This document shows, piece by piece, positions 7,301 to 13,032 of a DNA stretch of 13,930 nucleotides; the first letter of the stretch is position 1, and each line of letters opens with the position of its first letter. The stretch covers positions 1 through 13,930 of the forward strand of contig JBOGFC010000058.1 of the NCBI GenBank assembly GCA_050742155.1. Reading direction: 5' to 3'. The notes under the pieces are model-generated. The model saw only the letters and a list, made by a program, of their open reading frames with translations. It was not told the origin of the DNA and did no database searches. Source of the DNA: JBOGFC01 sp050742155 (GTDB lineage Bacteria; Actinomycetota; Acidimicrobiia; Spongiisociales; JALYHC01). The position numbers were made by a program, and so were the translations under genes.

Positions 7301-7714
7301 CGGATCCTCTTTCCGGGCGGGAGGGGGGAGCTGCGGCTCACCGATCCAAACGACCCCCTGGAGACCGGGGTGGAGATTCAGGCCCAGCCGCTCGGCAAGA
7401 AGGTGGTCCGGCTCAGCCTGCTCTCCGGAGGAGAGCGGTCGCTGGCCTCGCTGGCCTTCCTCTTCGCGGTCTTCAAGGCCCGTCCCAGTCCCTTCTACAT
7501 CCTCGACGAGGTCGACGCGGCGCTGGACGATGCCAACCTGCGGCGCTTCCTGCGGCTGGTCGATCAGCTTCGAGGGACCGCCCAACTCATCGTGGTCACC
7601 CACCAGCAGCAGACCATGGAAGCGGCCGACATCCTCTACGGGGTGACCATGGAACCGGGAGCCTCCTCACAAGTGGTGGCCAAGCGAATGGCCGAGGTCG
7701 AGCTCTCCGCCTGA
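4313..7714 (+). CDS. smc: Chromosome segregation protein SMC
   Basis: SMC is the ATPase of the bacterial SMC-ScpAB condensin, which extrudes DNA loops and helps segregate chromosomes. The product has 1133 residues, slightly shorter than Bacillus SMC. It begins with TTG at 4313 (YLRSLRLAGFKSFAD, the standard N-terminus) after a GAGG site 8 bases upstream. The Walker A is GPNGSGKSN at residues 31-39. Coiled coils rich in Glu, Arg and Ala run from about 165-480 and 640-960 around the hinge (about 486-640). The ABC signature is LSGGERSLASLA from residue 1037 and the Walker B is FYILDEVDAAL from 1061. Arg replaces the more common Lys of LSGGEK, a conservative change. scpA and scpB are not in this window. 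The gene follows a 134-bp intergenic region with its own promoter-like sequence, so it may be regulated apart from the upstream operon. Confidence 0.97.
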   Translation: MYLRSLRLAGFKSFADRTRLEFEPGVTVVVGPNGSGKSNLVEAVAWVMGTQAPSSVRTQRMDDLIFAGTATRPALGRAEASLTFDNRSRQLPLDLEEVTITRRLYRDGTSVYQINGADCRLLDIQELLADSGVGRQQHVIVAQGRLDEILNASPEDHRAIIEEAAGVLKHRLRKERAVRRLERTDDDLVRLHDILRELRRQMRPLRRQAEAAERHEGVRAEARALRLFLGGEELRRIDGRLRELDGLRSSFAAGLSEAEEEAGALEESLGDLEAAAGEAGRALDRDTVAAARLETAGERLRRIEQVAQERRRALEARLEGTGERREDLEAEARDLESELAASAREERSAGREAEQREGQLRELEDEERSLAEQEALPPEGAAAVVRGELQALETAAERDAREAQALAHRLEVVRSLAEEEGAEVGRLGADVRVVDGLAAQAQDAYQAARAERQTAQESWDAAQEAVGEARLALTGAQARLDALGGVVPVLPDGVATLSQFLEVGELIPAVRAALGPWADALAVGNRAAVEDLAARLKSEGLGGVAVVSAEGEDAPVPARLIAEQWGLPALIDCIPEGPEMSWAASLLGDVILAEGWGAAWQLVERHPEIRVVTPEGDLVTAQGIRLAGTGDHEPGRLESLVEECEVSLARAQSRATTTHRDFERARERERIALECLESLETRIAGASEALARLERGRSSAEAEIVRLEERYRSLLGEGTSREVRAAVLRERLTALEGEEATRQAAWETLARRRSGLVARREQARRLREEAASSLAAVVERRRLLEKRLSEVRAELGDVVDRPVDPARPARLADIERQAREALALVLGHVSALRDRQWEGRRVSGEAGSRLTKARARLGDLRRSIEENREHLSVIAVESAELHVRREAEAEALRRDIDGGEAAALAAPRPELPEAVPPADRLESLQAELRRMGPVNPLAAAEYRELAERSEFLESQLADLEASRAELRKVIRGLEDQMVELFLAAYHEVAGHFEESLRILFPGGRGELRLTDPNDPLETGVEIQAQPLGKKVVRLSLLSGGERSLASLAFLFAVFKARPSPFYILDEVDAALDDANLRRFLRLVDQLRGTAQLIVVTHQQQTMEAADILYGVTMEPGASSQVVAKRMAEVELSA

Positions 7715-7756
7715 CCTCCCCGGGAGGGGCTGGGGGAGGGCTTACACTCCCCCGGC
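7715..7756 (+). promoter_or_regulatory. smc-ftsY gap with two mutually exclusive hairpins
   Basis: Hairpin A pairs CCTCCCC (7715-7721) with GGGGAGG (7733-7739). Hairpin B pairs 7729-7738 with 7747-7756 (10 bp including one G-T, 8-base loop) and ends directly at the ftsY GTG. The two share 7733-7738, so only one can form at a time. The GGGGGAGG at 7732-7739 is 17 bases from the GTG, too far for a normal Shine-Dalgarno sequence. In mRNA reading through from smc, hairpin B would sit against the ftsY start. Confidence 0.45.
7743..7748 (+). promoter_or_regulatory. Putative -10 hexamer for ftsY (leaderless)
   Basis: TACACT (TANNNT) ends 8 bases before the GTG at 7757, which places the expected transcription start on or next to the start codon. 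The lack of a correctly spaced Shine-Dalgarno sequence supports leaderless translation. No -35 is recognisable. It lies within the loop and 3' arm of hairpin B. Confidence 0.45.
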
Positions 7757-8818
7757 GTGGAACTTCTGGTCATCGGGCTGATCGTCGTGGGTGCCTTGGC
7801 GGCGGTGGTGCTCGGGTTCGTGCTCCTGCGGCCGCGGACGGCTCCGACCCGGCCGGCCCCGCCCTCGGATCGCTTCTTCAAGACCAGAGAGACGGTGGGG
7901 GGCCGGCTGGCCGTCCTCTTCAGCCGCGGACGGCTCGACGATGCCTTCTGGGCGGAGCTGGAGGAAACTCTGCTGGCCGCCGACGTGGGGGCGAGGACCT
8001 CGACCGAGGTGGTGGAGAGGGTCCGGGAGCGTCGGCCGGGCGAGGTGATGGAGGCTCGCCGAGCTCTGCGGGAGGAGCTACGGAGGCTCTTCGGCGACCC
8101 GGATCGGGAGGTTCGACTGGTCCACGCGCCCGGAGTGATCGTCGTGGTGGGGGTGAACGGTGTGGGCAAGACGACCTCCATCGCCAAGCTGGCCACCCTC
8201 TTGAAGAGAGAGGGCCGGGAGCCATTGCTGGGGTGTGCCGACACCTTCCGGGCCGCCGCCGATCTCCAGCTTCGCACCTGGGCGGAGCGGGCCGGGGTGG
8301 AGATGGTGTCGGGCCAGGTGGGGGCCGACCCGGCCTCGGTAGCCTTCGACGCCTATCAGGCGGCCCGAGCTCGGGGCAGGGATGTGGTGATCGTGGATAC
8401 CGCTGGGCGCTTGCACGCCAAGCACAATCTGATGGAGGAGCTGACCAAGGTGACCCGGGTGCTGCGACGGGAAGCCGGCGAGCTGGATGAGGTGTTGCTG
8501 GTGCTGGACGCCACCATCGGACAGAACGCCATCGCCCAGGCCAGAGACTTCACCGAAGCGGTGGGGGTGACCGGCATCGTCCTCACCAAGATGGACGGCA
8601 CCGCCCGGGGAGGGGTGGTGGTGGCGGTGGAGCGGGAACTGGGCATCCCGGTCAAGCTGGTGGGTGTGGGCGAGGGGCTGGACGATCTGGTGCCCTTCGA
8701 TCCGGATGATTTTCTGGAAGCGCTGCTGGGGGGTTTGGGGGGCCATGGCCCTGAAGGGCCGGTAGCGCCTGCGTCTTCCGATCGACGCCGGGCCCCCCAA
8801 GAGGAAGAGAGAGAATGA
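7757..8818 (+). CDS. ftsY: Signal recognition particle receptor FtsY
   Basis: FtsY is the SRP receptor GTPase that pairs with Ffh to deliver nascent membrane proteins to the translocon. The 353-residue product starts (GTG) with a hydrophobic anchor at residues 3-24 (LLVIGLIVVGALAAVVLGFVL) followed by a short Arg/Pro linker, so it is probably membrane-tethered; the long acidic A domain of E. coli FtsY is missing. The N domain covers about 45-115 and the GTPase domain about 125-325. Motifs are GVNGVGKT (132-139), DTFRAAA (162-168), DTAGR (214-218), TKMDGTARGG (277-286) and GVGEGLDDLVPFDP (303-316). A charged, probably disordered tail of about 28 residues follows. It lies 42 bases after smc and overlaps cdd by 4 bases (ATGA). 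ffh, often found next to ftsY, is not present downstream. Confidence 0.96.
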   Translation: MELLVIGLIVVGALAAVVLGFVLLRPRTAPTRPAPPSDRFFKTRETVGGRLAVLFSRGRLDDAFWAELEETLLAADVGARTSTEVVERVRERRPGEVMEARRALREELRRLFGDPDREVRLVHAPGVIVVVGVNGVGKTTSIAKLATLLKREGREPLLGCADTFRAAADLQLRTWAERAGVEMVSGQVGADPASVAFDAYQAARARGRDVVIVDTAGRLHAKHNLMEELTKVTRVLRREAGELDEVLLVLDATIGQNAIAQARDFTEAVGVTGIVLTKMDGTARGGVVVAVERELGIPVKLVGVGEGLDDLVPFDPDDFLEALLGGLGGHGPEGPVAPASSDRRRAPQEEERE

Positions 8819-9204
8819 TCAATGCCCAGGAGCTACTGCACGAGGCCCGGGAGGTCGCCGCAGGGGCCTACGCCCCCTACTCGGGGATCCGGGTGGGGGC
8901 GGTGGCGGTGGCCAAGGACGGCACTCGCTATCGGGGCGCCAACGTGGAGAACGCCGCCTATCCATCCACTCTGTGTGCCGAGGCGGTGGCCATCGGGCAT
9001 GCCGTCTCCTCCGGGGCGAGGGAGCTGGAAGCAGTGGCCGTTGCCTGCCTCGACCTGGAGGAGTGCTATCCCTGCGGCCAGTGCCGCCAGCGCATGGCCG
9101 AGTTCGGGGTGCGAACGGTGATCGTCCAGGGACCGGACGGCGAGGCTCGGATCCACACCTTGGAGGAGCTGCTCCCGCACGGCTTCACCATCTCCGGCGA
9201 CTGA
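8815..9204 (+). CDS. cdd: Cytidine deaminase (tetrameric class), atypical active-site residues
   Basis: This 129-residue protein has the length and fold motifs of homotetrameric zinc cytidine deaminases, which convert cytidine and deoxycytidine to uridine forms in pyrimidine salvage. Zinc ligands are C54, C87 and C90 (LCAEA and PCGQC) and the catalytic glutamate is E56. The ribose-binding N43 and E45 (NVEN) are kept. Two usual residues are changed: the Phe of PYSxFxVGA, which stacks on the base, is I25, and the Arg of CAER is A57. Activity is still plausible, but substrate preference could differ. ATG 8815 overlaps the ftsY TGA (ATGA), so expression is coupled to ftsY. Its stop codon touches the stop codon of the converging DUF3052 gene. 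Confidence 0.9.
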   Translation: MINAQELLHEAREVAAGAYAPYSGIRVGAVAVAKDGTRYRGANVENAAYPSTLCAEAVAIGHAVSSGARELEAVAVACLDLEECYPCGQCRQRMAEFGVRTVIVQGPDGEARIHTLEELLPHGFTISGD

Positions 9205-9612
9205 TCAGACTGGTGGCCATGCGGGTCGGTCCTCGACCCGCACCACGAAGCGCAGGCCCGACCATACCTCGTCGATGGCACAGATCTTGTTGTCGACCAT
9301 GCCCGTCTGGAGCCCGGCCTGCTGGACAGCCTCGAAGCCGAGGTCGGTCGTCACGCCCGACGACTTCTTCGGCCAGGCCACCCATAATCCGCCGTCGGCG
9401 GCCACCCGCCAGTACAAGCGGTGGAAGTCGCTCTCCAGCTCGTCGAGCCGGACGGAGAAGATGACGATGACGTGGTAGGGGCCCCGGTCCGGCGTCCTGG
9501 TCACCAGGGCCACCGGCGGGGGCCCGAGCCGCTCTTCGAACCTCTCCGGTGCCCCCACCAACGCCACCCGGTGCCCGTCCTTGATGCCGAGCTTCCTTGG
9601 TAAGGACGTCAT
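9205..9612 (-). CDS. DUF3052 family protein
   Basis: This 135-residue protein of unknown function matches the DUF3052 family, which is frequent in Actinomycetota. Recognisable family blocks are KLGIKDGHRVALVGAPE near the N-terminus (about 7-23), GGLWVAWPKKSSGVTTDL (74-91) and the C-terminal NKICAIDEVWSGLRFVVR (108-125). No transmembrane segment or signal peptide is visible, so it is probably cytoplasmic. The frame is open upstream to 9690, but that part reads through the palindromic repeat; ATG 9612 gives the family N-terminus and follows a TANNNT hexamer by 10 bases. It lies downstream of etfA in the same direction and converges on cdd with no intergenic base. Confidence 0.9.
   Translation of the reverse strand: MTSLPRKLGIKDGHRVALVGAPERFEERLGPPPVALVTRTPDRGPYHVIVIFSVRLDELESDFHRLYWRVAADGGLWVAWPKKSSGVTTDLGFEAVQQAGLQTGMVDNKICAIDEVWSGLRFVVRVEDRPAWPPV
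9213..9246. terminator. GC-rich hairpin just past the convergent stops (possible bidirectional terminator)
   Basis: TGCGGGTCG (9220-9228) and CGACCCGCA (9234-9242) form a perfect 9-bp stem with a 5-base loop. GTGG/CCAC (9213-9216 with 9243-9246) extends it after a 3-base bulge. It starts 9 bases after the cdd stop and lies inside the last codons of the DUF3052 gene. There is no T-tract on either side, so termination is an inference from position and stem strength. Confidence 0.4.
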
Positions 9613-9622
9613 GCGCCTGCCC

Positions 9623-9628
9623 AGGCTA
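9623..9628 (-). promoter_or_regulatory. Putative -10 hexamer for the DUF3052 gene
   Basis: On the minus strand TAGCCT (within GATAGCCT, as upstream of smc) ends 10 bases before the ATG at 9612, giving a very short or absent leader. A run of eight G (complement of 9634-9641) lies in the region that would be the spacer to a -35. Confidence 0.4.
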
Positions 9629-9647
9629 TCCCGCCCCCCCCACCGTA

Positions 9648-9691
9648 CTTGCGTGGGAAATGACCCGCCGGCGGTCCGTAACTCACGCAAG
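9648..9691 (-). repeat. 44-bp palindromic intergenic element, copy 2 (etfA-DUF3052 gap)
   Basis: This is the reverse-complement copy of the element at 4191-4234. The arms CTTGCGTGGG (9648-9657) and CTCACGCAAG (9682-9691) have one imperfect pair, and the 24-base loop is 21/24 identical to copy 1. On the transcribed minus strand it follows the etfA stop by 13 bases and precedes the DUF3052 start by 35 bases. Preservation of the loop as well as the stems points to a dispersed repeat or a sequence-specific RNA/DNA element rather than chance hairpins. Confidence 0.85.
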
Positions 9692-9704
9692 AACGGGGTA
9701 GGGG

Positions 9705-10679
9705 TCAGCCTCCCCGGCGGCCCTTGATCTCCTCGATGAGCTTGGGGATCACCTTGTGCACGTCTCCGATGATCCCCAGGTCGGCCGTCTCGAAGATGGG
9801 AGCGTCGGGGTCCTTGTTGATGGCGATGATGGTGTCGGCGTCCTTCATTCCTACCAGGTGCTGCATGGCTCCTGAGATGCCGGCGGCGATGTAGATCTTC
9901 GGCTTGACGGTCTTGCCGGTCTGACCCACCTGAAGGGCATAGGGAACCCAGCCGGCGTCCACGATGGCCCGGGTGGCCCCGATGGCCCCGCCCAGGAGAG
10001 CGGCCAGCTCCTCGATGAGGGCGAAGTTCTCGGCCCCACCCAGTCCCCGGCCCCCCGACACCACCACCGGGGCGTCCTCCAGCTTGGGGCCCTCGGAGGG
10101 CTCGACGTGGCGTTGCTTCACCACTGCCTCCCCGGCATGGCCCACGTCGGGGAGCTTCACCGTGACCACCTCGGGCGCTTGACCATCGGTGGGCTGGGCC
10201 GGGAAGGACTTGGGTCGCACGATGACCAGCCAGGGCGGGTCGTGGCGGAAGGTGGTCCGCACCAGCGTGGTCCCGCCGTACATCTCGTTGACGATGTGCA
10301 GCTCATCGCCCTCTTCGACCAGGTCGACGGCGTTGGAGATCACGGCCCGGCCGAGGCGGGCCGAGAGGCGGCCGGCCACGTCCCGGTCGGTGTACGTGAG
10401 GCCGAAGAGCAACAGGTCGGGGCCGTGCTCCTCCACCAGGCCGGCCAGGGCGGCCGCCACCGGGGCGGCCGGCAGGCGATCCTCCGGGGGCGCCAGGTGG
10501 TAGACGGTCCCGGCGCCGTGACGACCCAGCTCGGCGAAGGCGTCAGCGGAGCCGGTTCCCAGGTAGAGCGCCGCGGTCCGCTCCCCGAGCCCCCGGGCCT
10601 TGCCGAGCATCTCCAGGGCGATGGGGGCCGGGACTCCGTCGGCCTCTTCGGCGAAGACCCAGGTGGCTCCGACGGCCAC
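9705..10679 (-). CDS. etfA: Electron transfer flavoprotein, alpha subunit
   Basis: EtfA binds the FAD of the EtfAB heterodimer, which passes electrons from acyl-CoA dehydrogenases and related enzymes to the respiratory chain. The 324-residue protein has an N-terminal nucleotide-fold half and the C-terminal FAD domain. FAD motifs are VVSGGRGLGG (206-215), GATRAIVDAGW (234-244), QVGQTG (250-255), AAGISGAMQH (265-274) and INKDPDAPIFETADLGIIGD split at 287-306. All usual contacts appear intact. The start is GTG at 10679, one base after the etfB stop, with the AGGTGA at the end of etfB available as ribosome binding site. The conserved order etfB-etfA and tight spacing indicate one operon. Confidence 0.96.
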   Translation of the reverse strand: MAVGATWVFAEEADGVPAPIALEMLGKARGLGERTAALYLGTGSADAFAELGRHGAGTVYHLAPPEDRLPAAPVAAALAGLVEEHGPDLLLFGLTYTDRDVAGRLSARLGRAVISNAVDLVEEGDELHIVNEMYGGTTLVRTTFRHDPPWLVIVRPKSFPAQPTDGQAPEVVTVKLPDVGHAGEAVVKQRHVEPSEGPKLEDAPVVVSGGRGLGGAENFALIEELAALLGGAIGATRAIVDAGWVPYALQVGQTGKTVKPKIYIAAGISGAMQHLVGMKDADTIIAINKDPDAPIFETADLGIIGDVHKVIPKLIEEIKGRRGG

Positions 10680-10680
10680 C

Positions 10681-11457
10681 TCAGATCACCTTGGCCTTGA
10701 CGAGCAGCTCGACTATCTCGAGGTAGGCCTCCCCATCGTCTTCGATGACCTGCCCGGCCTGCCGCTCGGCGGCCGGTGCCACCGCGATGATCTGCTGTCC
10801 GGACCCGGCGGCTCCCACCTCGCCGGCCGCCAACTCGAGCTCCCCGGCGTCCACCTGCTCGGTCGGCTTGGACTTGGCGGCCACGATGCCTTTGAAGGTG
10901 GGATAACGAGGCTCGACGGCCCCGGCGGTGACCGAGACGAGGGCGGGCAGCTCGGCCTCCACCTCGTCGTAGCCCTCGGCGGTCTGACGCTCGATCCGCA
11001 CCGTACCTCCCTGCACGCTCACCTGGCGGGCGAAGGTCAAGGCCGGCACCTCCAACAGCTCGGCCAGCTGTTGGGGGAGCACTCCGGAATAGCCGTCGGT
11101 GGACTCGGTGCCGGCCACCACCAGGTCGAAGCCCTCCTTGCGGACGGCGGCGGCCAGCACGCGGGCCGTTACCAGGGCGTCCGACCCCTTGAGATCGGGA
11201 TCGCTCACCACCAACGCCTTGTCGGCCCCCATCGCCAGCGCCTGGCGGATCCCCTGCAGCGTGCCGGCCGGGCCCATCGAGACCACGGTGACGGTCCCGT
11301 CGGTGGCTTGGGAGAGCTGCAGCCCCACCTCGATGCCGTAGCGGTCGGTGTCGTCCAGCACCTGGTCCTCGGGGCGCACGACGAAGTAGGTCTCCGGATC
11401 GAGCTGATAGGGAGTGGCCGGGTCGGGGATCTGCTTGGCGCACACCACGATCTTCAT
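10681..11457 (-). CDS. etfB: Electron transfer flavoprotein, beta subunit
   Basis: EtfB is the AMP-binding subunit of ETF and carries the recognition loop that docks with acyl-CoA dehydrogenases. From ATG 11457 the product has 258 residues and the family N-terminus MKIVVCAKQIPD. The AMP-binding signature is GTESTDGYSGVLPQQLAELL at 116-135 and the EtfB signature PRYPTFKGIVAAKSKP at 183-198. The frame is open further upstream, but those residues have no family likeness and overlap the end of the peptidase gene. A GTG directly before the ATG is an alternative start. TAGCAT ends 8 bases before the ATG, suggesting a leaderless promoter in the 23-base gap after the peptidase gene. Confidence 0.96.
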   Translation of the reverse strand: MKIVVCAKQIPDPATPYQLDPETYFVVRPEDQVLDDTDRYGIEVGLQLSQATDGTVTVVSMGPAGTLQGIRQALAMGADKALVVSDPDLKGSDALVTARVLAAAVRKEGFDLVVAGTESTDGYSGVLPQQLAELLEVPALTFARQVSVQGGTVRIERQTAEGYDEVEAELPALVSVTAGAVEPRYPTFKGIVAAKSKPTEQVDAGELELAAGEVGAAGSGQQIIAVAPAAERQAGQVIEDDGEAYLEIVELLVKAKVI

Positions 11458-11465
11458 CACGGCCG

Positions 11466-11471
11466 ATGCTA
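11466..11471 (-). promoter_or_regulatory. Putative -10 hexamer for etfB-etfA
   Basis: TAGCAT on the minus strand ends 8 bases upstream of the etfB ATG (7 bases would place initiation on the adjacent GTG or ATG). The 23-base gap after the peptidase stop has no Shine-Dalgarno sequence. It would allow etfBA to be transcribed separately from pnp and the peptidase. Confidence 0.35.
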
Positions 11472-11480
11472 GGCCCGCAG

Positions 11481-13016
11481 TCAGGGGCCGCCCAAAGGTT
11501 CCAGGCCGAGTTCGAGGATGGTCGGGACCTGTTGTGCGTGGAGCCACCCGGAGAACATGTCCTCCAGGCTGGTGCCGCTCACCTCCTCGGCCAGGGCGAT
11601 GAAGTCGCCGGTGGCCGCGTTGCCATGGCGAAAGCGCTCGGCGTAGGTGCGCAGGATCTGGAAGAAGGTCTCGTCTCCCACGCTCAACCGCAGGGCGTGG
11701 AGGGTGAGGGCTCCCCGGAGATAGACGGCTGGATTGAGCAGCCGATCGGTGGGTGGCTCGCCGGGAGGGGGGAAATCCTCGGCGGCCGCCTTGACCGCCT
11801 CGGCGGGAGAGAGGCCCTGGTCGAGGAACGTACGGCCGCTCACTGCTTCATAGGCCCGGCCCACCGACGAGGCGAGGGCCGCGCTCCCGGTATGCTCGGC
11901 CCAAAGCCACTGCGCATAGGTGGCGAAGCCCTCGTTGAGCCAGATGTCCTGCCAGCGTTTCAGGCTCACCGAGTTTCCGAACCATTGGTGGGCGAGCTCG
12001 TGGGCCACCACGTCCTCGGTCAGGCCCTGCCCGGCGATGAAGGTGGAGAGGGTCTGAGTCTCCAGCGCGATCCCTACGGGCCTGCTCTCGGTGTCGACGA
12101 CCAGGCCTCCGTAAGCCTCGAACGGAAAGGTCCCGAACAGCTCGCTGAAGACCTCGATCATCTCGGCCTGCCGGTCGAAGAGGCGCCGGACCGCCGGATC
12201 GGCGTCCGGGTCGAAGTAGTTGCGGATCGGCAGGCCGGCAGGGCCAGGCTCCTCTTCCGCCTCGAAGGGGCCGATGCCGAGCGGGATGAGGTAGCTGGCC
12301 ATCGGGCTCGAGGACTCCCATCGGTAGCTCACCTTCCCGGCCTCCGTGGTCTGCTCGGCGAGCAGCCCGGCCGAGGCGACCCGGTAACCCTCCGGCACCG
12401 TCACCCGGACGGTGTAGGTGGCCTTGTCGAGCGGATGGTCGTTGACCGGCAGCCAGGCCGCCGTCCCGTTGGGCTCGCTGAGCACGAAGGCACCGTCGTC
12501 CTCAGCGAACCAACCCACTCGACGGTCGGCAACCACCGCCGGAATGGTTCCCGGGGTCCCGGAGTAGGCGGCCGTCACCTCGAAGGTGGCGCGGTGCCGG
12601 ATCGCGGTGGGGGGCCGGACCACCAGCTCCCGCCCGGCCTGCACGTGGCCAGCCGGCCGACCGTCGACCGTCACCAGCCGTACCTCCGGCCCGGCGAAGT
12701 CGAGGTTGAACGACGAGAGGTCCTGGGTGGCGTTAGCGCGGATGCCGACCAAGGCCTCCAGCTGGTTGGCGGCCGGGTCGAACTGCAGGTCGAGGGTGTA
12801 GTGATCCACGTCGTATCCCCCGTTGCCCAGCTCCGGGTAATAGGGGTCGCCGATCCCGGCCGCGCCGGCCCGGGCTTGGAGCGTTGTGCCGGTGCTGGAG
12901 ACTGCAGTGGCCGACGGGGGAGCCGACGTCTCGGTGGTGGCCGGGACGCCCGGGGCGGAGGTGCACGCCCAGAGGACGAGCAGCCCCGCCGCCAGAACTA
13001 GTGCCCCGTCACGCAA
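11481..13016 (-). CDS. M1-family zinc metallopeptidase, predicted lipoprotein
   Basis: The 511-residue product starts with a short signal (residues 1-17, only Arg2 charged before a hydrophobic core) ending LWAC, so C18 is a likely lipidation site; a Ser/Thr/Pro/Ala linker follows to about residue 50. The aminopeptidase-N-like beta domain spans about 65-260 and the catalytic domain about 260-480. The zinc site is HELAH at 339-343 with E362 in WLNEGFATY, the exact HEXXH-18-E spacing of gluzincins. The exopeptidase motif reads GIALETQTL (315-323) in place of GxMEN, keeping the N-terminus-recognising Glu; I recall this ALETQT form in other actinobacterial M1 enzymes. A catalytic Tyr is likely in NPAVYLRGALTLHALR. 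The long C-terminal domain of PepN is absent. TTG 13016 is the only reasonable start: no in-frame ATG or GTG comes before the lipobox, and the pnp stop is five codons upstream in the same frame. Confidence 0.9.
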   Translation of the reverse strand: MRDGALVLAAGLLVLWACTSAPGVPATTETSAPPSATAVSSTGTTLQARAGAAGIGDPYYPELGNGGYDVDHYTLDLQFDPAANQLEALVGIRANATQDLSSFNLDFAGPEVRLVTVDGRPAGHVQAGRELVVRPPTAIRHRATFEVTAAYSGTPGTIPAVVADRRVGWFAEDDGAFVLSEPNGTAAWLPVNDHPLDKATYTVRVTVPEGYRVASAGLLAEQTTEAGKVSYRWESSSPMASYLIPLGIGPFEAEEEPGPAGLPIRNYFDPDADPAVRRLFDRQAEMIEVFSELFGTFPFEAYGGLVVDTESRPVGIALETQTLSTFIAGQGLTEDVVAHELAHQWFGNSVSLKRWQDIWLNEGFATYAQWLWAEHTGSAALASSVGRAYEAVSGRTFLDQGLSPAEAVKAAAEDFPPPGEPPTDRLLNPAVYLRGALTLHALRLSVGDETFFQILRTYAERFRHGNAATGDFIALAEEVSGTSLEDMFSGWLHAQQVPTILELGLEPLGGP

Positions 13017-13032
13017 CGAGACAGGGCACTAG
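12998..13032 (-). promoter_or_regulatory. Intercistronic hairpin spanning the pnp stop and peptidase start
   Basis: Arms 12998-13010 and 13020-13032 pair over 13 positions around a 9-base loop (13011-13019). On the DNA one pair is C-A, but in the minus-strand RNA it becomes a G-U wobble, so the transcribed strand has an unbroken 13-bp stem. The pnp stop UAG (13031-13029) lies in the 5' arm and the peptidase UUG start (13016-13014) lies in the loop. There is no Shine-Dalgarno sequence before the UUG and no U-tract after the stem, so a role in translation coupling is more likely than termination. Confidence 0.7.

Noticed and set aside
7713..7741. Resemblance of the smc-ftsY gap to the 39-bp repeat at 5-82.
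   Set aside because: Only about 9 consecutive bases of C/T-rich or G/A-rich sequence match, which is within chance for such low-complexity DNA.
9634..9641. A run of eight C (G on the transcribed strand) upstream of the DUF3052 -10, as a possible phase-variation tract.
   Set aside because: Eight bases is short for slip-strand switching, and such runs are expected in DNA of this composition. No other sign of contingency control was seen.
9613..9690. The DUF3052 frame is open for 26 more codons upstream, to an ATG at 9690.
   Set aside because: These codons are the palindromic repeat element read through. The family N-terminus begins at ATG 9612.
11458..11547. The etfB frame is open for 30 further codons upstream.
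   Set aside because: It overlaps the end of the peptidase gene and lacks EtfB likeness; MKIVVCAKQIPD at 11457 is the standard start.
13009..13016. The octamer TTGCGTGA in the pnp/peptidase hairpin loop matches the arms of the 44-bp element.
   Set aside because: Only 8 bases match, the second arm and loop core are absent, and it includes the peptidase start codon. Chance is the simpler explanation.
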